Below are positions 19,087 to 28,802 of a stretch of DNA of 64,000 bases, one piece after another. Position 1 is the first letter of the stretch; each line of letters opens with the position of its first letter. The position numbers were made by a program, and so were the translations under genes. The stretch lies in the NCBI GenBank assembly GCA_016282685.1, contig JAEELM010000008.1, positions 30,737 to 94,736 on the forward strand, read 5' to 3'. A model generated the notes under the pieces. It saw only the letters and a list, made by a program, of their open reading frames with translations, searched no databases and was not told the origin of the DNA. Source of the DNA: Elusimicrobiaceae bacterium. Its GTDB lineage: Bacteria > Elusimicrobiota > Elusimicrobia > Elusimicrobiales > Elusimicrobiaceae.

Positions 19087-19682
19087 TTTTTTGCAGGTTG
19101 TTGGGCAGCACCCGCACCACCCATCAATGCTGACAAATCCGGCATTCCGCCATTTGCAGCAGCGCCATCCATTCCTAAAGACTTCATCATCCCTTGAAAT
19201 TGCGCCATAGCAGCTGTAGCCTCTGCAGGAACAGCTTCTGCGGGAGCTCCAGCAACAGGAGCATTCGCTGCAGGCGTGGCAGCAGGAGTATCTTCTTTAG
19301 GTTTTTCTTTCAATTTGGCAGTTATCGGTTGCGGCACAGCCTTAGAAGGTGTTTTAGCGGCTGCCATTTTTGTTTTCTTTTCTGCCACAGAATCAGACGC
19401 TACCACTTTGGGAGTTTCTACCACAGCGGAAGGGACATCTTCTAATCCCTTCATGTCAGCTTCAACCGTCTGACCGGGAACTGCCGGGGCTTGCACTCCT
19501 TGACTCAATTTATAGCGAGAACTATATGTTGTTGCCGTACGAGTTGCAGGCGAATTATTTTTTCCAGTTGAATCATTCGCTTGGGTAACTGAACCAAAAT
19601 TGGAACGAGATGACGGGCCCGCATTAAATGCAAATGCCGGAAAACTCATCACTACACATGCCACAAATAATAAAATCTTCAT
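19083..19682 (-). CDS. Secreted Ala/Pro-rich hypothetical protein
   Basis: Signal peptide; ATGA overlap with the downstream gene. Confidence 0.6.
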   Translation of the reverse strand: MKILLFVACVVMSFPAFAFNAGPSSRSNFGSVTQANDSTGKNNSPATRTATTYSSRYKLSQGVQAPAVPGQTVEADMKGLEDVPSAVVETPKVVASDSVAEKKTKMAAAKTPSKAVPQPITAKLKEKPKEDTPAATPAANAPVAGAPAEAVPAEATAAMAQFQGMMKSLGMDGAAANGGMPDLSALMGGAGAAQQPAKK

Positions 19683-19800
19683 AATTTTCTCCTTACTTTT
19701 TATAGTATATTGTTTAACGTAAAAAAGTCAAGGTAACAAAATTCTATTTCGTAATAAATTGGACTCCATCATTTTCCCCCTTTTATGCTAAACTATTAGT

Positions 19801-21009
19801 GTGAATTCTTCCTTTTACGACATCATTATTGTAGGAGCAGGCGCTAGTGGACTTATCTGTGCACTGGAATGTGCGCGTGCAGGGAAAAAAGTACTGATTC
19901 TTGAAAGACAACCTATCGCCGGGCGAAAAATTTTAGTAAGTGGAAATGGCCGTTGTAATTTTACAAACCGTTTTGTTTCTCCTTCTAAATATTATCCGTC
20001 AAATTCCCCATTGATAAAGAACACATTATCTTCTTTTCCATTTCAAAAATGTGTAGATTATTTTTCTTCATTGGGAATCTTATACGTGGAGGAAGAACAA
20101 GGAAGATTTTTCCCATTTACCGGCAAGGCTACCGCCATCACAGATGCTTTCAAAGCTGCTTTAGCTGAAACTTCCGTTGAAATTGCATACAACCAAGAAG
20201 TCACCCGGATTCAGCATGCCTCATTTTTTACAGTTTACACTAAAGCAACAACATTTAAAGCTAAAAAGCTAGTCCTGGCTTGTGGCTCTTGTGCCTACCC
20301 ACAAGTAAGCGGAACAACTTTGGGTTATACTCTAGCCCAACAACTGGGCCATTCCATCATTTCCCCTATTCCCTCGTTAAGTGGCTGGACATTAAAGGAA
20401 AATTTTTCTCGCTTGAGCGGTATCCGCGCAAAAGTCAAATTAACATTTCAAGAGCATCAAACAGAGGGAGAAATCATCTTCACCAACTACGGAATTAATG
20501 GCCCCGCCGCACTTAACATGACTCCAATTTTAACAAGACTATTATCCAAACAGGCACTTACTGTAACGATTAACTTTCTCGCACAAGTACCACATGTCCA
20601 GGCCTTTTTAGCAGAACGTTTTCGTCAATTTCCCTTTCGAAAGCCAAAAGAATTTTTTGCAGGGATTGTTCATGAGTCGATCGCCAATCTACTCATAGAT
20701 TTCAAAGGGCTGCGCAAAAACAAGCCTTTGCAAGAACAAAATCCTTCTACCTTAAAAAATGCGTTTGAAACACTCGAACATTGGCCCATCACTGTAACCG
20801 GGTTACGTCCTTGGAACGAAGCTATGGTAGCAGCAGGGGGTGTAAATACACGCGAAATAAATTATAATACTTGTGAGTCCCTTTTATGTCCAGGTTTATT
20901 TATTACAGGAGAACTATTGGACATAGATGCAATCAGCGGTGGATACAATTTACATTTTGCCTGGGCATCTGGCTTTTCAGCAGCACAGGAATTAGTGAAG
21001 GAGAAATAG
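19801..21009 (+). CDS. NAD(P)/FAD-dependent oxidoreductase, HI0933/YhiN family
   Basis: GTG start; IIIVGAGASGLICALECARAGKKVLILER, GNGRCNFTN, C-terminal GELLDIDAISGGYNLHFAWASG. Confidence 0.9.
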   Translation: MNSSFYDIIIVGAGASGLICALECARAGKKVLILERQPIAGRKILVSGNGRCNFTNRFVSPSKYYPSNSPLIKNTLSSFPFQKCVDYFSSLGILYVEEEQGRFFPFTGKATAITDAFKAALAETSVEIAYNQEVTRIQHASFFTVYTKATTFKAKKLVLACGSCAYPQVSGTTLGYTLAQQLGHSIISPIPSLSGWTLKENFSRLSGIRAKVKLTFQEHQTEGEIIFTNYGINGPAALNMTPILTRLLSKQALTVTINFLAQVPHVQAFLAERFRQFPFRKPKEFFAGIVHESIANLLIDFKGLRKNKPLQEQNPSTLKNAFETLEHWPITVTGLRPWNEAMVAAGGVNTREINYNTCESLLCPGLFITGELLDIDAISGGYNLHFAWASGFSAAQELVKEK

Positions 21010-21011
21010 TT

Positions 21012-21683
21012 ATGACAGATATGGTCCGAAAAACCACCAGTTTAAACGACCCAAAACACGTCGGATTTATTCGAACGTACTACGTGGATGGAAAAGAAGT
21101 TTATTCCGAAACTTTAAACCAAAATTTAGATATTGAAAAACATTCTGGAAAGCTGCCCGATGGTATCGTGCGTGAATTCTTTGATAATGGAAAAGTTTAT
21201 TTTGAATGTGAAGTAAAAAATGGTCAACGTAACGGATTATGCAAAATTTATTTTGAGAACGGGAAAGTAAATATCGAGAAAAGTTACGTTTTTGGCATGT
21301 TGCAAGGAAAAGTACGCATTTTCCATCCAACAGGGAAACTATACAAGGAATTTTCCTATGTAGACGACATTCAAGATGGGAAACAAACCAAGTATTATCC
21401 TGATGGAAAAATTTTAGAAACTGCTGAATATAAGAAAGGCTTTTTAAACGGACCTTGTAAAATCTATACTCCCGACGGAGATTTGCGTTCGGAATGCACT
21501 TACAAAAACGATAAATTAATTGGGGATAAAATCATTTATCACCCCAACGGAACTATCGCTTTGATTTCTCCTCATAAAGATGGAAAACCACATGGCGTCA
21601 CTAAAAAATATAACGAGACGGGTGATCTAATTGAAGAGTGGTTTTTTGAAGACGGTATTTTAACATTGAAGAAAATTCACTAG
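21012..21683 (+). CDS. MORN-variant repeat protein, YwqK-like
   Basis: Repeated YxxGKxxxExxYxxGxxxG units; ATG at 21012 preferred to the track start at 20886, which overlaps the oxidoreductase. Confidence 0.8.
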   Translation: MTDMVRKTTSLNDPKHVGFIRTYYVDGKEVYSETLNQNLDIEKHSGKLPDGIVREFFDNGKVYFECEVKNGQRNGLCKIYFENGKVNIEKSYVFGMLQGKVRIFHPTGKLYKEFSYVDDIQDGKQTKYYPDGKILETAEYKKGFLNGPCKIYTPDGDLRSECTYKNDKLIGDKIIYHPNGTIALISPHKDGKPHGVTKKYNETGDLIEEWFFEDGILTLKKIH

Positions 21684-21699
21684 TTCTTTCTGGAAAACT

Positions 21700-21730
21700 A
21701 AAAACCCTCGGTTATTAACCGAGGGTTTTT
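21700..21730. terminator. Bidirectional terminator
   Basis: AAAAACCCTCGGTTATTAACCGAGGGTTTTT. Confidence 0.85.
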
Positions 21731-21748
21731 ATGTACTGCTTATATCAT

Positions 21749-22645
21749 TCAATGTTTCTTTTCGTATACAACGGGGGTTGCTTTTTCATCCTTTGCACGT
21801 GCCATAATTTTGTAATGATTATCTTTCACGCCAATACGAAATCCCTTATTGGAAAGCACTTTATTCATGTCTCTTTGAAATTGTACTGGATCTCCCGACA
21901 ACAATACTAAACGCAAAAAATCCGTGGTATAAGAACCATACAATCTTTTGTGAGCATCTTCCAACAAGCCGATATCAAATAAAAATTCTTCTGCTTGACG
22001 AACTTTGATTTTTTCACGCCACGCTGTTCCTCCCCAAACATTGGAATATAAGACATATCCCAATCCAAACAGCAAAACTAATCCAACCACATGAACCAAT
22101 ACCTTTTCTGCCGAAGTTTTACGACGTACGCGTACAACCACACTTTTACATAACATATCATGCAAAGCACGATGGCGATCATCCACAAAAGCCCACAGGA
22201 AACCACAACCTAATAATCCCGCACTTATGTAGTATCCAACTGCACGCAAAAAAGATTTTCCAAATGAAATAGGACCGCTTGTATCTTCTTTCATTACGGC
22301 AATACCCACCAACGCTTTTCCTAAAGATACTCTGTCTCCACAGGAAAAAATTGCTTCATAGAGAATAAATATAACGTTAATGAGTACAATAACTATTATT
22401 AAATTTTCTAGTATGCGGCTAGCAGGTAATACTTTCAACACAACACCTGCCAACAATTGCAATGGAATAAAAATAACCCCGTAGTCAATTAATAATGCAA
22501 TGAAACGCTCCAAGATAGAAGCGTACTCTACTTTTGTCTCAGGTTCAGCATTTTTTTCTGCCGGGACATTGGCAGACGTTTGCTCCATAACATTCACACG
22601 ATTCTCTTCTGTCATATTCATATTCTCCGTGCTCTTATTGTACAA
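21749..22645 (-). CDS. RDD-family membrane protein
   Basis: ASILERFIALLIDYGVIFIP and RVSLGKALVGIAVMKEDTSGPISFGKSFLRAVGY, DDRHRALHDMLCKSVVV. Confidence 0.88.
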   Translation of the reverse strand: MYNKSTENMNMTEENRVNVMEQTSANVPAEKNAEPETKVEYASILERFIALLIDYGVIFIPLQLLAGVVLKVLPASRILENLIIVIVLINVIFILYEAIFSCGDRVSLGKALVGIAVMKEDTSGPISFGKSFLRAVGYYISAGLLGCGFLWAFVDDRHRALHDMLCKSVVVRVRRKTSAEKVLVHVVGLVLLFGLGYVLYSNVWGGTAWREKIKVRQAEEFLFDIGLLEDAHKRLYGSYTTDFLRLVLLSGDPVQFQRDMNKVLSNKGFRIGVKDNHYKIMARAKDEKATPVVYEKKH

Positions 22646-22683
22646 ATTTCTTTTATATTCGCAAAAATGTATTTATCAAAAAA

Positions 22684-23679
22684 CTAATAACCTTTGTCCA
22701 TCTCTAATAAGGCAGCAATCCTCTTTTCAATGGGCGGGTGAGTAGCTAATAAACCACTCATCCAAGAAAACAACTGCATTTTGGATAATGGATTGGCGAT
22801 ACACATAGCAGCCATACTGGGATGAGCATCCAAAGCTTCTACCCGGCTATCAGAAGAGATCTTTCGTAATGCTGAAGCCAACGCCTTTGGGTGGCGGGTC
22901 ATCAAGGCAGCAGTAGCATCTGCTTGATATTCTCGTGTTCGGGAAACAGCCAGGCGAAGTAATGGTGCCATAACATATCCGTATATCATAAAAACAAGGC
23001 CTAAAAGCAACAAAATCAACTGTCCTTTCCCTTTTTGATTAGAACGATTAGAACGAGAAAAAGAACTTCGCAAAAGGATTTCTCCTACAAATGTAAAAAA
23101 CGAAATTCCCGCTACCGTAATCAGCATCAAACGTATATCACGGTTCTCTATGTGGGAAAGTTCATGTGCAATCACTCCTTCCAGTTCCACGCGTTCCAAT
23201 CGTTGAATAATTCCTTTCGTTAAAGCAAGAGAAGCATGTTTAGGATCTCTCCCCGTAGCGAATGCATTTAAGGAATTGTCATCCATGATAAAAATGCGTG
23301 GAATAGGCAATCCCCGTGACATACACAAATTTTCTACTAGGTGATAAATCTCCGGTTGGCTAGCCTCCGTTACACGAACGGCACCAGCACCACTCATCAA
23401 CCATTTATCGCCAAAGAAAAAGGAAATAAGCATCCATATTACAGCCACTGCCCAACTTAACGGAAGCAACACTAATAACGTACCGTGCAACTGTGTCATC
23501 CAATCAGAAGCAGTAGCGGAAGCAGCTTGATAAGTATCCGGTTGGGTAAATGTGCTTGTAAACCAAAAGAACACTGCGAAAACAATCCATGTAAATACAG
23601 CAAATACTACAGGGAAGGCCAATACAAGTAAAACGGTTCGGCGTTTATTTTCCGCAATGTGCTCGTACAAGGTTGCCAT
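22684..23679 (-). CDS. htpX: M48-family metalloprotease HtpX-like
   Basis: HELSHIENRD zinc motif, NAFATGRDPKHASLALTKGI, SRTREYQADATAA. Confidence 0.92.
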   Translation of the reverse strand: MATLYEHIAENKRRTVLLVLAFPVVFAVFTWIVFAVFFWFTSTFTQPDTYQAASATASDWMTQLHGTLLVLLPLSWAVAVIWMLISFFFGDKWLMSGAGAVRVTEASQPEIYHLVENLCMSRGLPIPRIFIMDDNSLNAFATGRDPKHASLALTKGIIQRLERVELEGVIAHELSHIENRDIRLMLITVAGISFFTFVGEILLRSSFSRSNRSNQKGKGQLILLLLGLVFMIYGYVMAPLLRLAVSRTREYQADATAALMTRHPKALASALRKISSDSRVEALDAHPSMAAMCIANPLSKMQLFSWMSGLLATHPPIEKRIAALLEMDKGY

Positions 23680-23688
23680 AACAAATAA

Positions 23689-24264
23689 TTAGAATTCCAC
23701 TTTAACAGCACTTTTGGTTGCTTCTTTTTCAGATGCCTCTAATTCGAAGAAATCTTTCTTTTCTATATTAAACATACCTGCAATGATATTGCTGGGAAAC
23801 TGTTCTATCTTGGTATTCAAAGTCAATACATTCCCATTATAGAATCGGCGAGAAGCTTGGATTTTATCTTCTGTATCACGTAATTCACGTTGCAATTCCA
23901 AAAAGTTGGTATTCGCTTTCAATTCAGGATAATTTTCCGTCAATGCAAAAAGGCTTTTGAGGGTACTAGATATGGCATTTTCATTTTGAATCACATCTTC
24001 CATTTGCCCAGAAGAATTATTCATAGCTGCGGAACGTGCCGCCACCACTTTTTCCAGGGTTCCACTTTCGTGTTGCATATATCCTTTTACCGTATTGACC
24101 AAATTAGGAATTAAATCGTATCGGCGTTTTAATTGAATTTCAATATCACTCCATGCTTCTTTTGTTGCGTTCCGCAACGTTACAAAACTATTATACATGC
24201 TAACCACATAAACAATCGCCAAAACTACCAAAACTAATAGAACCACTAACACAATCATATACAA
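23689..24264 (-). CDS. lemA: LemA-family protein
   Basis: VTLRNATKEAWSDIEIQLKRRYDLIPNLVNTVKGYMQHE, RRFYNGNVLTLNTKIEQFPSNIIA. Confidence 0.93.
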   Translation of the reverse strand: MYMIVLVVLLVLVVLAIVYVVSMYNSFVTLRNATKEAWSDIEIQLKRRYDLIPNLVNTVKGYMQHESGTLEKVVAARSAAMNNSSGQMEDVIQNENAISSTLKSLFALTENYPELKANTNFLELQRELRDTEDKIQASRRFYNGNVLTLNTKIEQFPSNIIAGMFNIEKKDFFELEASEKEATKSAVKVEF

Positions 24265-24320
24265 CCTCCTTATTACGAGTTTCCTATATCATAGCAAATA
24301 TACAGTCAAATCTATATCCC

Positions 24321-25592
24321 TTATTTCTCTTTCATTTTCTTAAACTCTTCCATACTTTGGGACAAATTACGCCCACTGGGTTGTTGATAGGCATACAAAC
24401 CGAATTCCGGTAGAACAGAGAACAAATGATCAAAAATATCACTTTGCAACCCTTCATAATCTGTCCATACGGTAGTATTTAAGAAACAATATATCTCCAA
24501 GGGTAATCCCTGCGCATGTTGAGGCAGCTGACGTACCATCAATGTAAAAGAAGGATCATTGGCCACTACATAAGGACGTGATTTTAAATATAATTCCGCA
24601 TATTTTCGAAATGTTCCCAAATTGGTCAAGTGACGTCCATTAAGCCAATTTTCATGTACGTTATGTGAAGCATTAAAATCAGTAATTTCTTTTTCTTTTT
24701 CTTCCAAATAGTCTTTTAATAAATCTATTTTTTTAAGTCGTTCCAACATAGTCTTATCCAAAAATTTTACCGTATCTACATCCAGGAGAATACTACGCTG
24801 AACACGCCGTGCCTTTGCTTCATACATACCACTCCAGTTTTTAAACGGTTTAGAAATCAAATCATAAGTAGGAACACTGACAATGGTCATATCGAAATTT
24901 TGCACCCGAACGCTAGCAAGGGAGATATCTAAAATATTTCCATCGGCACCTGCAGAATCAACAGTTATCCAATCCCCAATTTTAATTAAATTGTTTGTTG
25001 TCAGTTGGATACTGGCGGCAAAACCTAAGATAGGGTCTTTGAATATCAAGGAGAACACAGCTGCTAATGCAGAAAGGCCTGTGATAATATACATAGGCCG
25101 GCGCCCTAATACCAAAGACAAGAAAAATAATCCCGTCACTAAAAACAAAATAATTTTTACTACTTGCACCAAGCCTTTTATAGGTATATTGGGATTTCTA
25201 CCATAAAGTCGATCTAACGTATTTAAAAATGTGTTGATTAGATAAGAGAAACTAAACAATACAAATAAACCGAGCCCCTTCGTCATTACCGTAGCTAACC
25301 ATTCAATTTTATTACTGATAAAAATGGGATGAAAATTAATGGCGGCCATCGCTGCAATAACAATGCCTAAAGCAGTAAAAAATTTTTTATCCTTAAGCGC
25401 TCTGTACCATCGTTCCGCTTGCAAAAATTTCACAAAAGCCGATAGATAATGATTACAAAACCAAGTAAAAATTTTTGCTAGTACGTACAACAAAAAAACA
25501 AAAACAAGTGCCGATATAATTTGTGCGATTAACGTATGGTGTGTCTGTGGAATCCAAGACATCTTTTGCACACAATGTAAAATAAAATCCAT
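24321..25592 (-). CDS. Mechanosensitive ion channel family protein (MscS/YbdG-like)
   Basis: SLIFKDPILGFAASIQLTTNNLIKIGDWI MscS pore region; five N-terminal helices. Confidence 0.9.
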   Translation of the reverse strand: MDFILHCVQKMSWIPQTHHTLIAQIISALVFVFLLYVLAKIFTWFCNHYLSAFVKFLQAERWYRALKDKKFFTALGIVIAAMAAINFHPIFISNKIEWLATVMTKGLGLFVLFSFSYLINTFLNTLDRLYGRNPNIPIKGLVQVVKIILFLVTGLFFLSLVLGRRPMYIITGLSALAAVFSLIFKDPILGFAASIQLTTNNLIKIGDWITVDSAGADGNILDISLASVRVQNFDMTIVSVPTYDLISKPFKNWSGMYEAKARRVQRSILLDVDTVKFLDKTMLERLKKIDLLKDYLEEKEKEITDFNASHNVHENWLNGRHLTNLGTFRKYAELYLKSRPYVVANDPSFTLMVRQLPQHAQGLPLEIYCFLNTTVWTDYEGLQSDIFDHLFSVLPEFGLYAYQQPSGRNLSQSMEEFKKMKEK

Positions 25593-25628
25593 AACCGCTC
25601 CTTTAAAAAGTTATTATAATTAAAGTGT

Positions 25629-26552
25629 ATGAAAAAAAGCCTATTGCTTGCAATCTTTACCCTACTAATCGGCGCTTGCTATACTCCCATGAACAATTCG
25701 GGGGTATCCACCAATAAACCTTGGTTGGAGGTATCCGGTACGCGGCTGGATTTTAGGGGAGACCAATATGATTCTTGCTTCCAATTTAATATTCGGCTTT
25801 GGCCGCAAGAGGCCGTTGAACGTATCAATCTATCCAAATCCTGTATCACGGCCTGTTGTTGGAGGAGTGAACAAAATGAAGTAGTATTAGATTTTAATAA
25901 GGATTTTGAACAAGAATTAGCACTAAAAGGAAGAGCCCGGAAATATTCTCCCGACAAGATTACTCTTAAGGTAACTCATTCCAATTTTGTAAATCTGACA
26001 AAAGTAACTATTTCTCCCCACGGAGCCATCAACAATAAAGGCTTGTTGAAATTATCCTATGAAGAAGTGGAAAACCCTGCCCGGTTGGCACAACTTCACT
26101 TAGCCCAACAAAATCGTAAATCCGTATCTACTGAGCAGGTTTATACTGCTCCCACAACCGTTTCTAAAACAACTAGACAGAAAAAAGTTGTTTCAAAAAC
26201 AACTATTAGCCAATCTGCCGCCCCTGTAAAAACTGTATCATCCCCAGAGGCTGACAAGGCAAAAGAATTACTACATTTATCCAAAGGAACACAAATTGAT
26301 ACTTACTTCTATCAAATGAATAAAACTTACAACAAACAAGGTGCCGTTTTCTTGTTAAGTGATCGCCTGCTCCAAGCTGCTTTTTATGATAAAAATACTT
26401 ATTTGATTTCTTGCCACGCAAAAGCACGTACGGGTGTGGATGAAACAAATTTAAAAGCAGCGGATTTCCCTTGTGGAAAATGGCTGGTCAATATTATTGA
26501 AGAAACCATAACGCCTTATGATAAAAAAGCAAAGAACATAGCACAATTATAG
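25629..26552 (+). CDS. Hypothetical lipoprotein
   Basis: Lipobox LLIGAC; no recognised domain. Confidence 0.6.
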   Translation: MKKSLLLAIFTLLIGACYTPMNNSGVSTNKPWLEVSGTRLDFRGDQYDSCFQFNIRLWPQEAVERINLSKSCITACCWRSEQNEVVLDFNKDFEQELALKGRARKYSPDKITLKVTHSNFVNLTKVTISPHGAINNKGLLKLSYEEVENPARLAQLHLAQQNRKSVSTEQVYTAPTTVSKTTRQKKVVSKTTISQSAAPVKTVSSPEADKAKELLHLSKGTQIDTYFYQMNKTYNKQGAVFLLSDRLLQAAFYDKNTYLISCHAKARTGVDETNLKAADFPCGKWLVNIIEETITPYDKKAKNIAQL

Positions 26553-26576
26553 TTTCATTAACAATCTAAAGTAAAC

Positions 26577-26605
26577 AAAAACCCCCTCCAAAGAGGGGGT
26601 TAAAA
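26577..26605. terminator. Bidirectional terminator
   Basis: AAAAACCCCCTCCAAAGAGGGGGTTAAAATT. Confidence 0.75.
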
Positions 26606-26620
26606 TTTAACAACACAAAA

Positions 26621-27160
26621 TTAAAAAATAGCCTTCCACTCTCGGTTGGTAAACTGCAGTTCCACCCGGCGGTTAGCTCGACGTCCTTCGCTAGATGTAT
26701 CCAACGTAATAGGGCGTTCTTTCCCGTAAGCGTGGATACGAATACGATCTGCGGCAACTCCACGGCTCACGATATACGATTTTAGAGCAGCGGCACGTGC
26801 CCCAGAAATCCAATAGTTATATTCATCTGTTCCTATGAGGTCGGCATGTCCCTCCATAATCAAATGAATAGATTCATGTTCATTCATTACTGTAGCCACT
26901 TTATCCAATAACTCATAGGCATACTCCGGAGGACGCACAGAGTCAAATTCATACGTAATAGACGGTAATTTTTTAGTCTTATACATCCGTGCTGGCGTCT
27001 GGTTATACAAAGCTGCATTATTTCTGGCTTGCACTTCAATAGCGGGATCTCTTTGCGCAACACGAGGGATAGTATCCTCATCTTTTTGTCTTCTATAACA
27101 TCCCACTAACATACCGCAAGTCAAAATCGCTACTAGAAAAACTCTCAAATTCATACTCAA
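26621..27160 (-). CDS. OmpA-family (Pal-like) lipoprotein
   Basis: Lipobox MLVGC; IHLIMEGHADLIGTDEYNYWISGARAAALKSYIVSRGVAADRIRIHAYGKERP..EGRRANRRVEL. Confidence 0.9.
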   Translation of the reverse strand: MSMNLRVFLVAILTCGMLVGCYRRQKDEDTIPRVAQRDPAIEVQARNNAALYNQTPARMYKTKKLPSITYEFDSVRPPEYAYELLDKVATVMNEHESIHLIMEGHADLIGTDEYNYWISGARAAALKSYIVSRGVAADRIRIHAYGKERPITLDTSSEGRRANRRVELQFTNREWKAIF

Positions 27161-27221
27161 ATCCTCCTGCCATCATTATAGCAAAACAAGTTAGTAGTTC
27201 CCACCTTTTTCTATCCCTAAG

Positions 27222-27553
27222 TTATCAACAGCCTGTGGATAAGCTGTGGATAACTTCGTTATACTCTCTTAACACTCTTGGGTCCAACTGGTTTTTTAAT
27301 ATACACTGGGATAAAAGCTGTGGATAACTCTCTTTTTTTGTGGATAACTTTCAATTTTAATAAGATAAATCTAATATTTAATAATTATTTTATCGTCGAT
27401 ATGATAAAAAAAGTACGTAATTTTAAGGAATTTATTGTTTTTTAAAAAAAATTGTTGACAACCTATCATTTTTATGTTAAGAAAATCCCAAAAATTCCAT
27501 TTTTTTATTGTTTTTTCAACAAAATTTCGGTTGTATTTTCCACATTATCCACA
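27222..27553. other. oriC: Candidate replication origin (oriC): DnaA-box cluster with adjacent AT-rich stretch
   Basis: TGTGGATAA at 27234-27242, 27245-27253, 27319-27327, 27339-27347; TTATCCACA at 27545-27553; one-mismatch TTATCAACA at 27222-27230; very AT-rich 27349-27470. Confidence 0.7.
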
Positions 27554-28470
27554 TGTACAGTTAATTTGATAGATCCCGGTTCTGCCCCAGAACGGACACG
27601 CAACATTCCCAAAGAAGGCTGCCAATCTAAATAAGGAGGACTAGTACGCACAAAAGAAGGAACCAAAACAGTCTTCAGGCCATTAGCCAACGTCGCGTAT
27701 ACCTGTAAAGATAAACTTTTCCCGGCTTGGACAGATAAACTTTTCACTCCCGTCTTTAGATTCAATTTTTTTACTTTTACTTCTTCAGGAGAAGCAAATA
27801 GATAAGTCAAATTTAATCCTTTCAACCAGTCGGTTTCAAAGGGGGCATATTCAAAGGCATACTGCGAACCATACACGGCTCCGGCCGATTCCAAAATAGC
27901 AGATGCAGCGGCTAGTTCTTCCTGAGAACCCATAATAAAAACACGTTTAGGTAAAGTCTCTCCCATTTTATTAATCGCCTTCCCCGGACTTTGTAAAGAA
28001 AGTGCCCCAAAATATTCTTTGTTAGCCAAAGGTAACACGGCTTTCGTTGCTTTCTCTCCCATTGCAGCCAACACCCGCCCCGAGGGATAGGCAACCGTAG
28101 CATAATTGGTATCTATATAAGGGATTAACTCTTGTTCCACAAATTGCGCAAGCTTTTCAGCAAGAGCCAAAAAATCTTCTTCCGGTATAGACAACCCTAC
28201 TAAAAACACTTTATGTTGTTGTGCAAAACGCTGGAAAGCTTCCCGATCGGAACGGTCCAACCCTACAAAATACACAACCGGATAATGTTGGGAAATGGGG
28301 GCTATTTGCGTTGGCAAAAAAACGGTAAGGGTATATTTATTTCCTAAAATTTCGGAAGGGAAAGCAAAGAAAGTTTCCCGGCCGGGAGCCACAAACATAC
28401 GGCTTTCCTCTCCGGAAAAAGAAGGGAAAGAGAGCATTGTTATCGTCAATAAAAATAGTATTTTTTTCAT
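27505..28470 (-). CDS. Putative secreted alpha/beta-hydrolase (esterase-like)
   Basis: Signal peptide; YTLTVFLPTQIAPISQHYPVVYFVGLDRSD and YIDTNYATVAYPSGRVLAAMGEKATKAVL resemble the esterase D-like fold, but the nucleophile motif is degenerate. Confidence 0.5.
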   Translation of the reverse strand: MKKILFLLTITMLSFPSFSGEESRMFVAPGRETFFAFPSEILGNKYTLTVFLPTQIAPISQHYPVVYFVGLDRSDREAFQRFAQQHKVFLVGLSIPEEDFLALAEKLAQFVEQELIPYIDTNYATVAYPSGRVLAAMGEKATKAVLPLANKEYFGALSLQSPGKAINKMGETLPKRVFIMGSQEELAAASAILESAGAVYGSQYAFEYAPFETDWLKGLNLTYLFASPEEVKVKKLNLKTGVKSLSVQAGKSLSLQVYATLANGLKTVLVPSFVRTSPPYLDWQPSLGMLRVRSGAEPGSIKLTVHVDNVENTTEILLKKQ

Positions 28471-28605
28471 GCTTTTATTGTATCATAAATGGGGAGGGCC
28501 TATAACAAATACCTATCTCTTTTCTAGGGCCAAAATGCCCTTGTTTCTTTCCAAGTAAATAGTTATAGTATATATAAGATCCCGTAATAAAAAGGAAATT
28601 ACTAT

Positions 28606-28770
28606 ATGAAAAAGAATGCAAATTTACGTTTTCTCTTGGCTCTCGGAAACACGAAAATTGTACTCGTTGAAGATGACCAAGAAATTAAATTATACTCCAA
28701 ACACGAAGATGACACGAAACACGCAGTCAGTGAAGATCGTGTATTGGATGCTGTAACCTCAATTCGTTAA
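28606..28770 (+). CDS. Small hypothetical protein (54 aa)
   Basis: MKKNANLRFLLALGNTKIVLVEDDQEIKLYSKHEDDTKHAVSEDRVLDAVTSIR*; AAGGAAA upstream; below the ORF-track cutoff. Confidence 0.5.
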   Translation: MKKNANLRFLLALGNTKIVLVEDDQEIKLYSKHEDDTKHAVSEDRVLDAVTSIR

Positions 28771-28802
28771 GTACAATCTGGCTTATATGATATAATGTAT
28801 CT

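Noticed and set aside
20886-21011. N-terminal extension of the YwqK-like ORF
   Set aside because: Overlaps the end of the FAD oxidoreductase; a good ATG at 21012 begins the MORN-type protein
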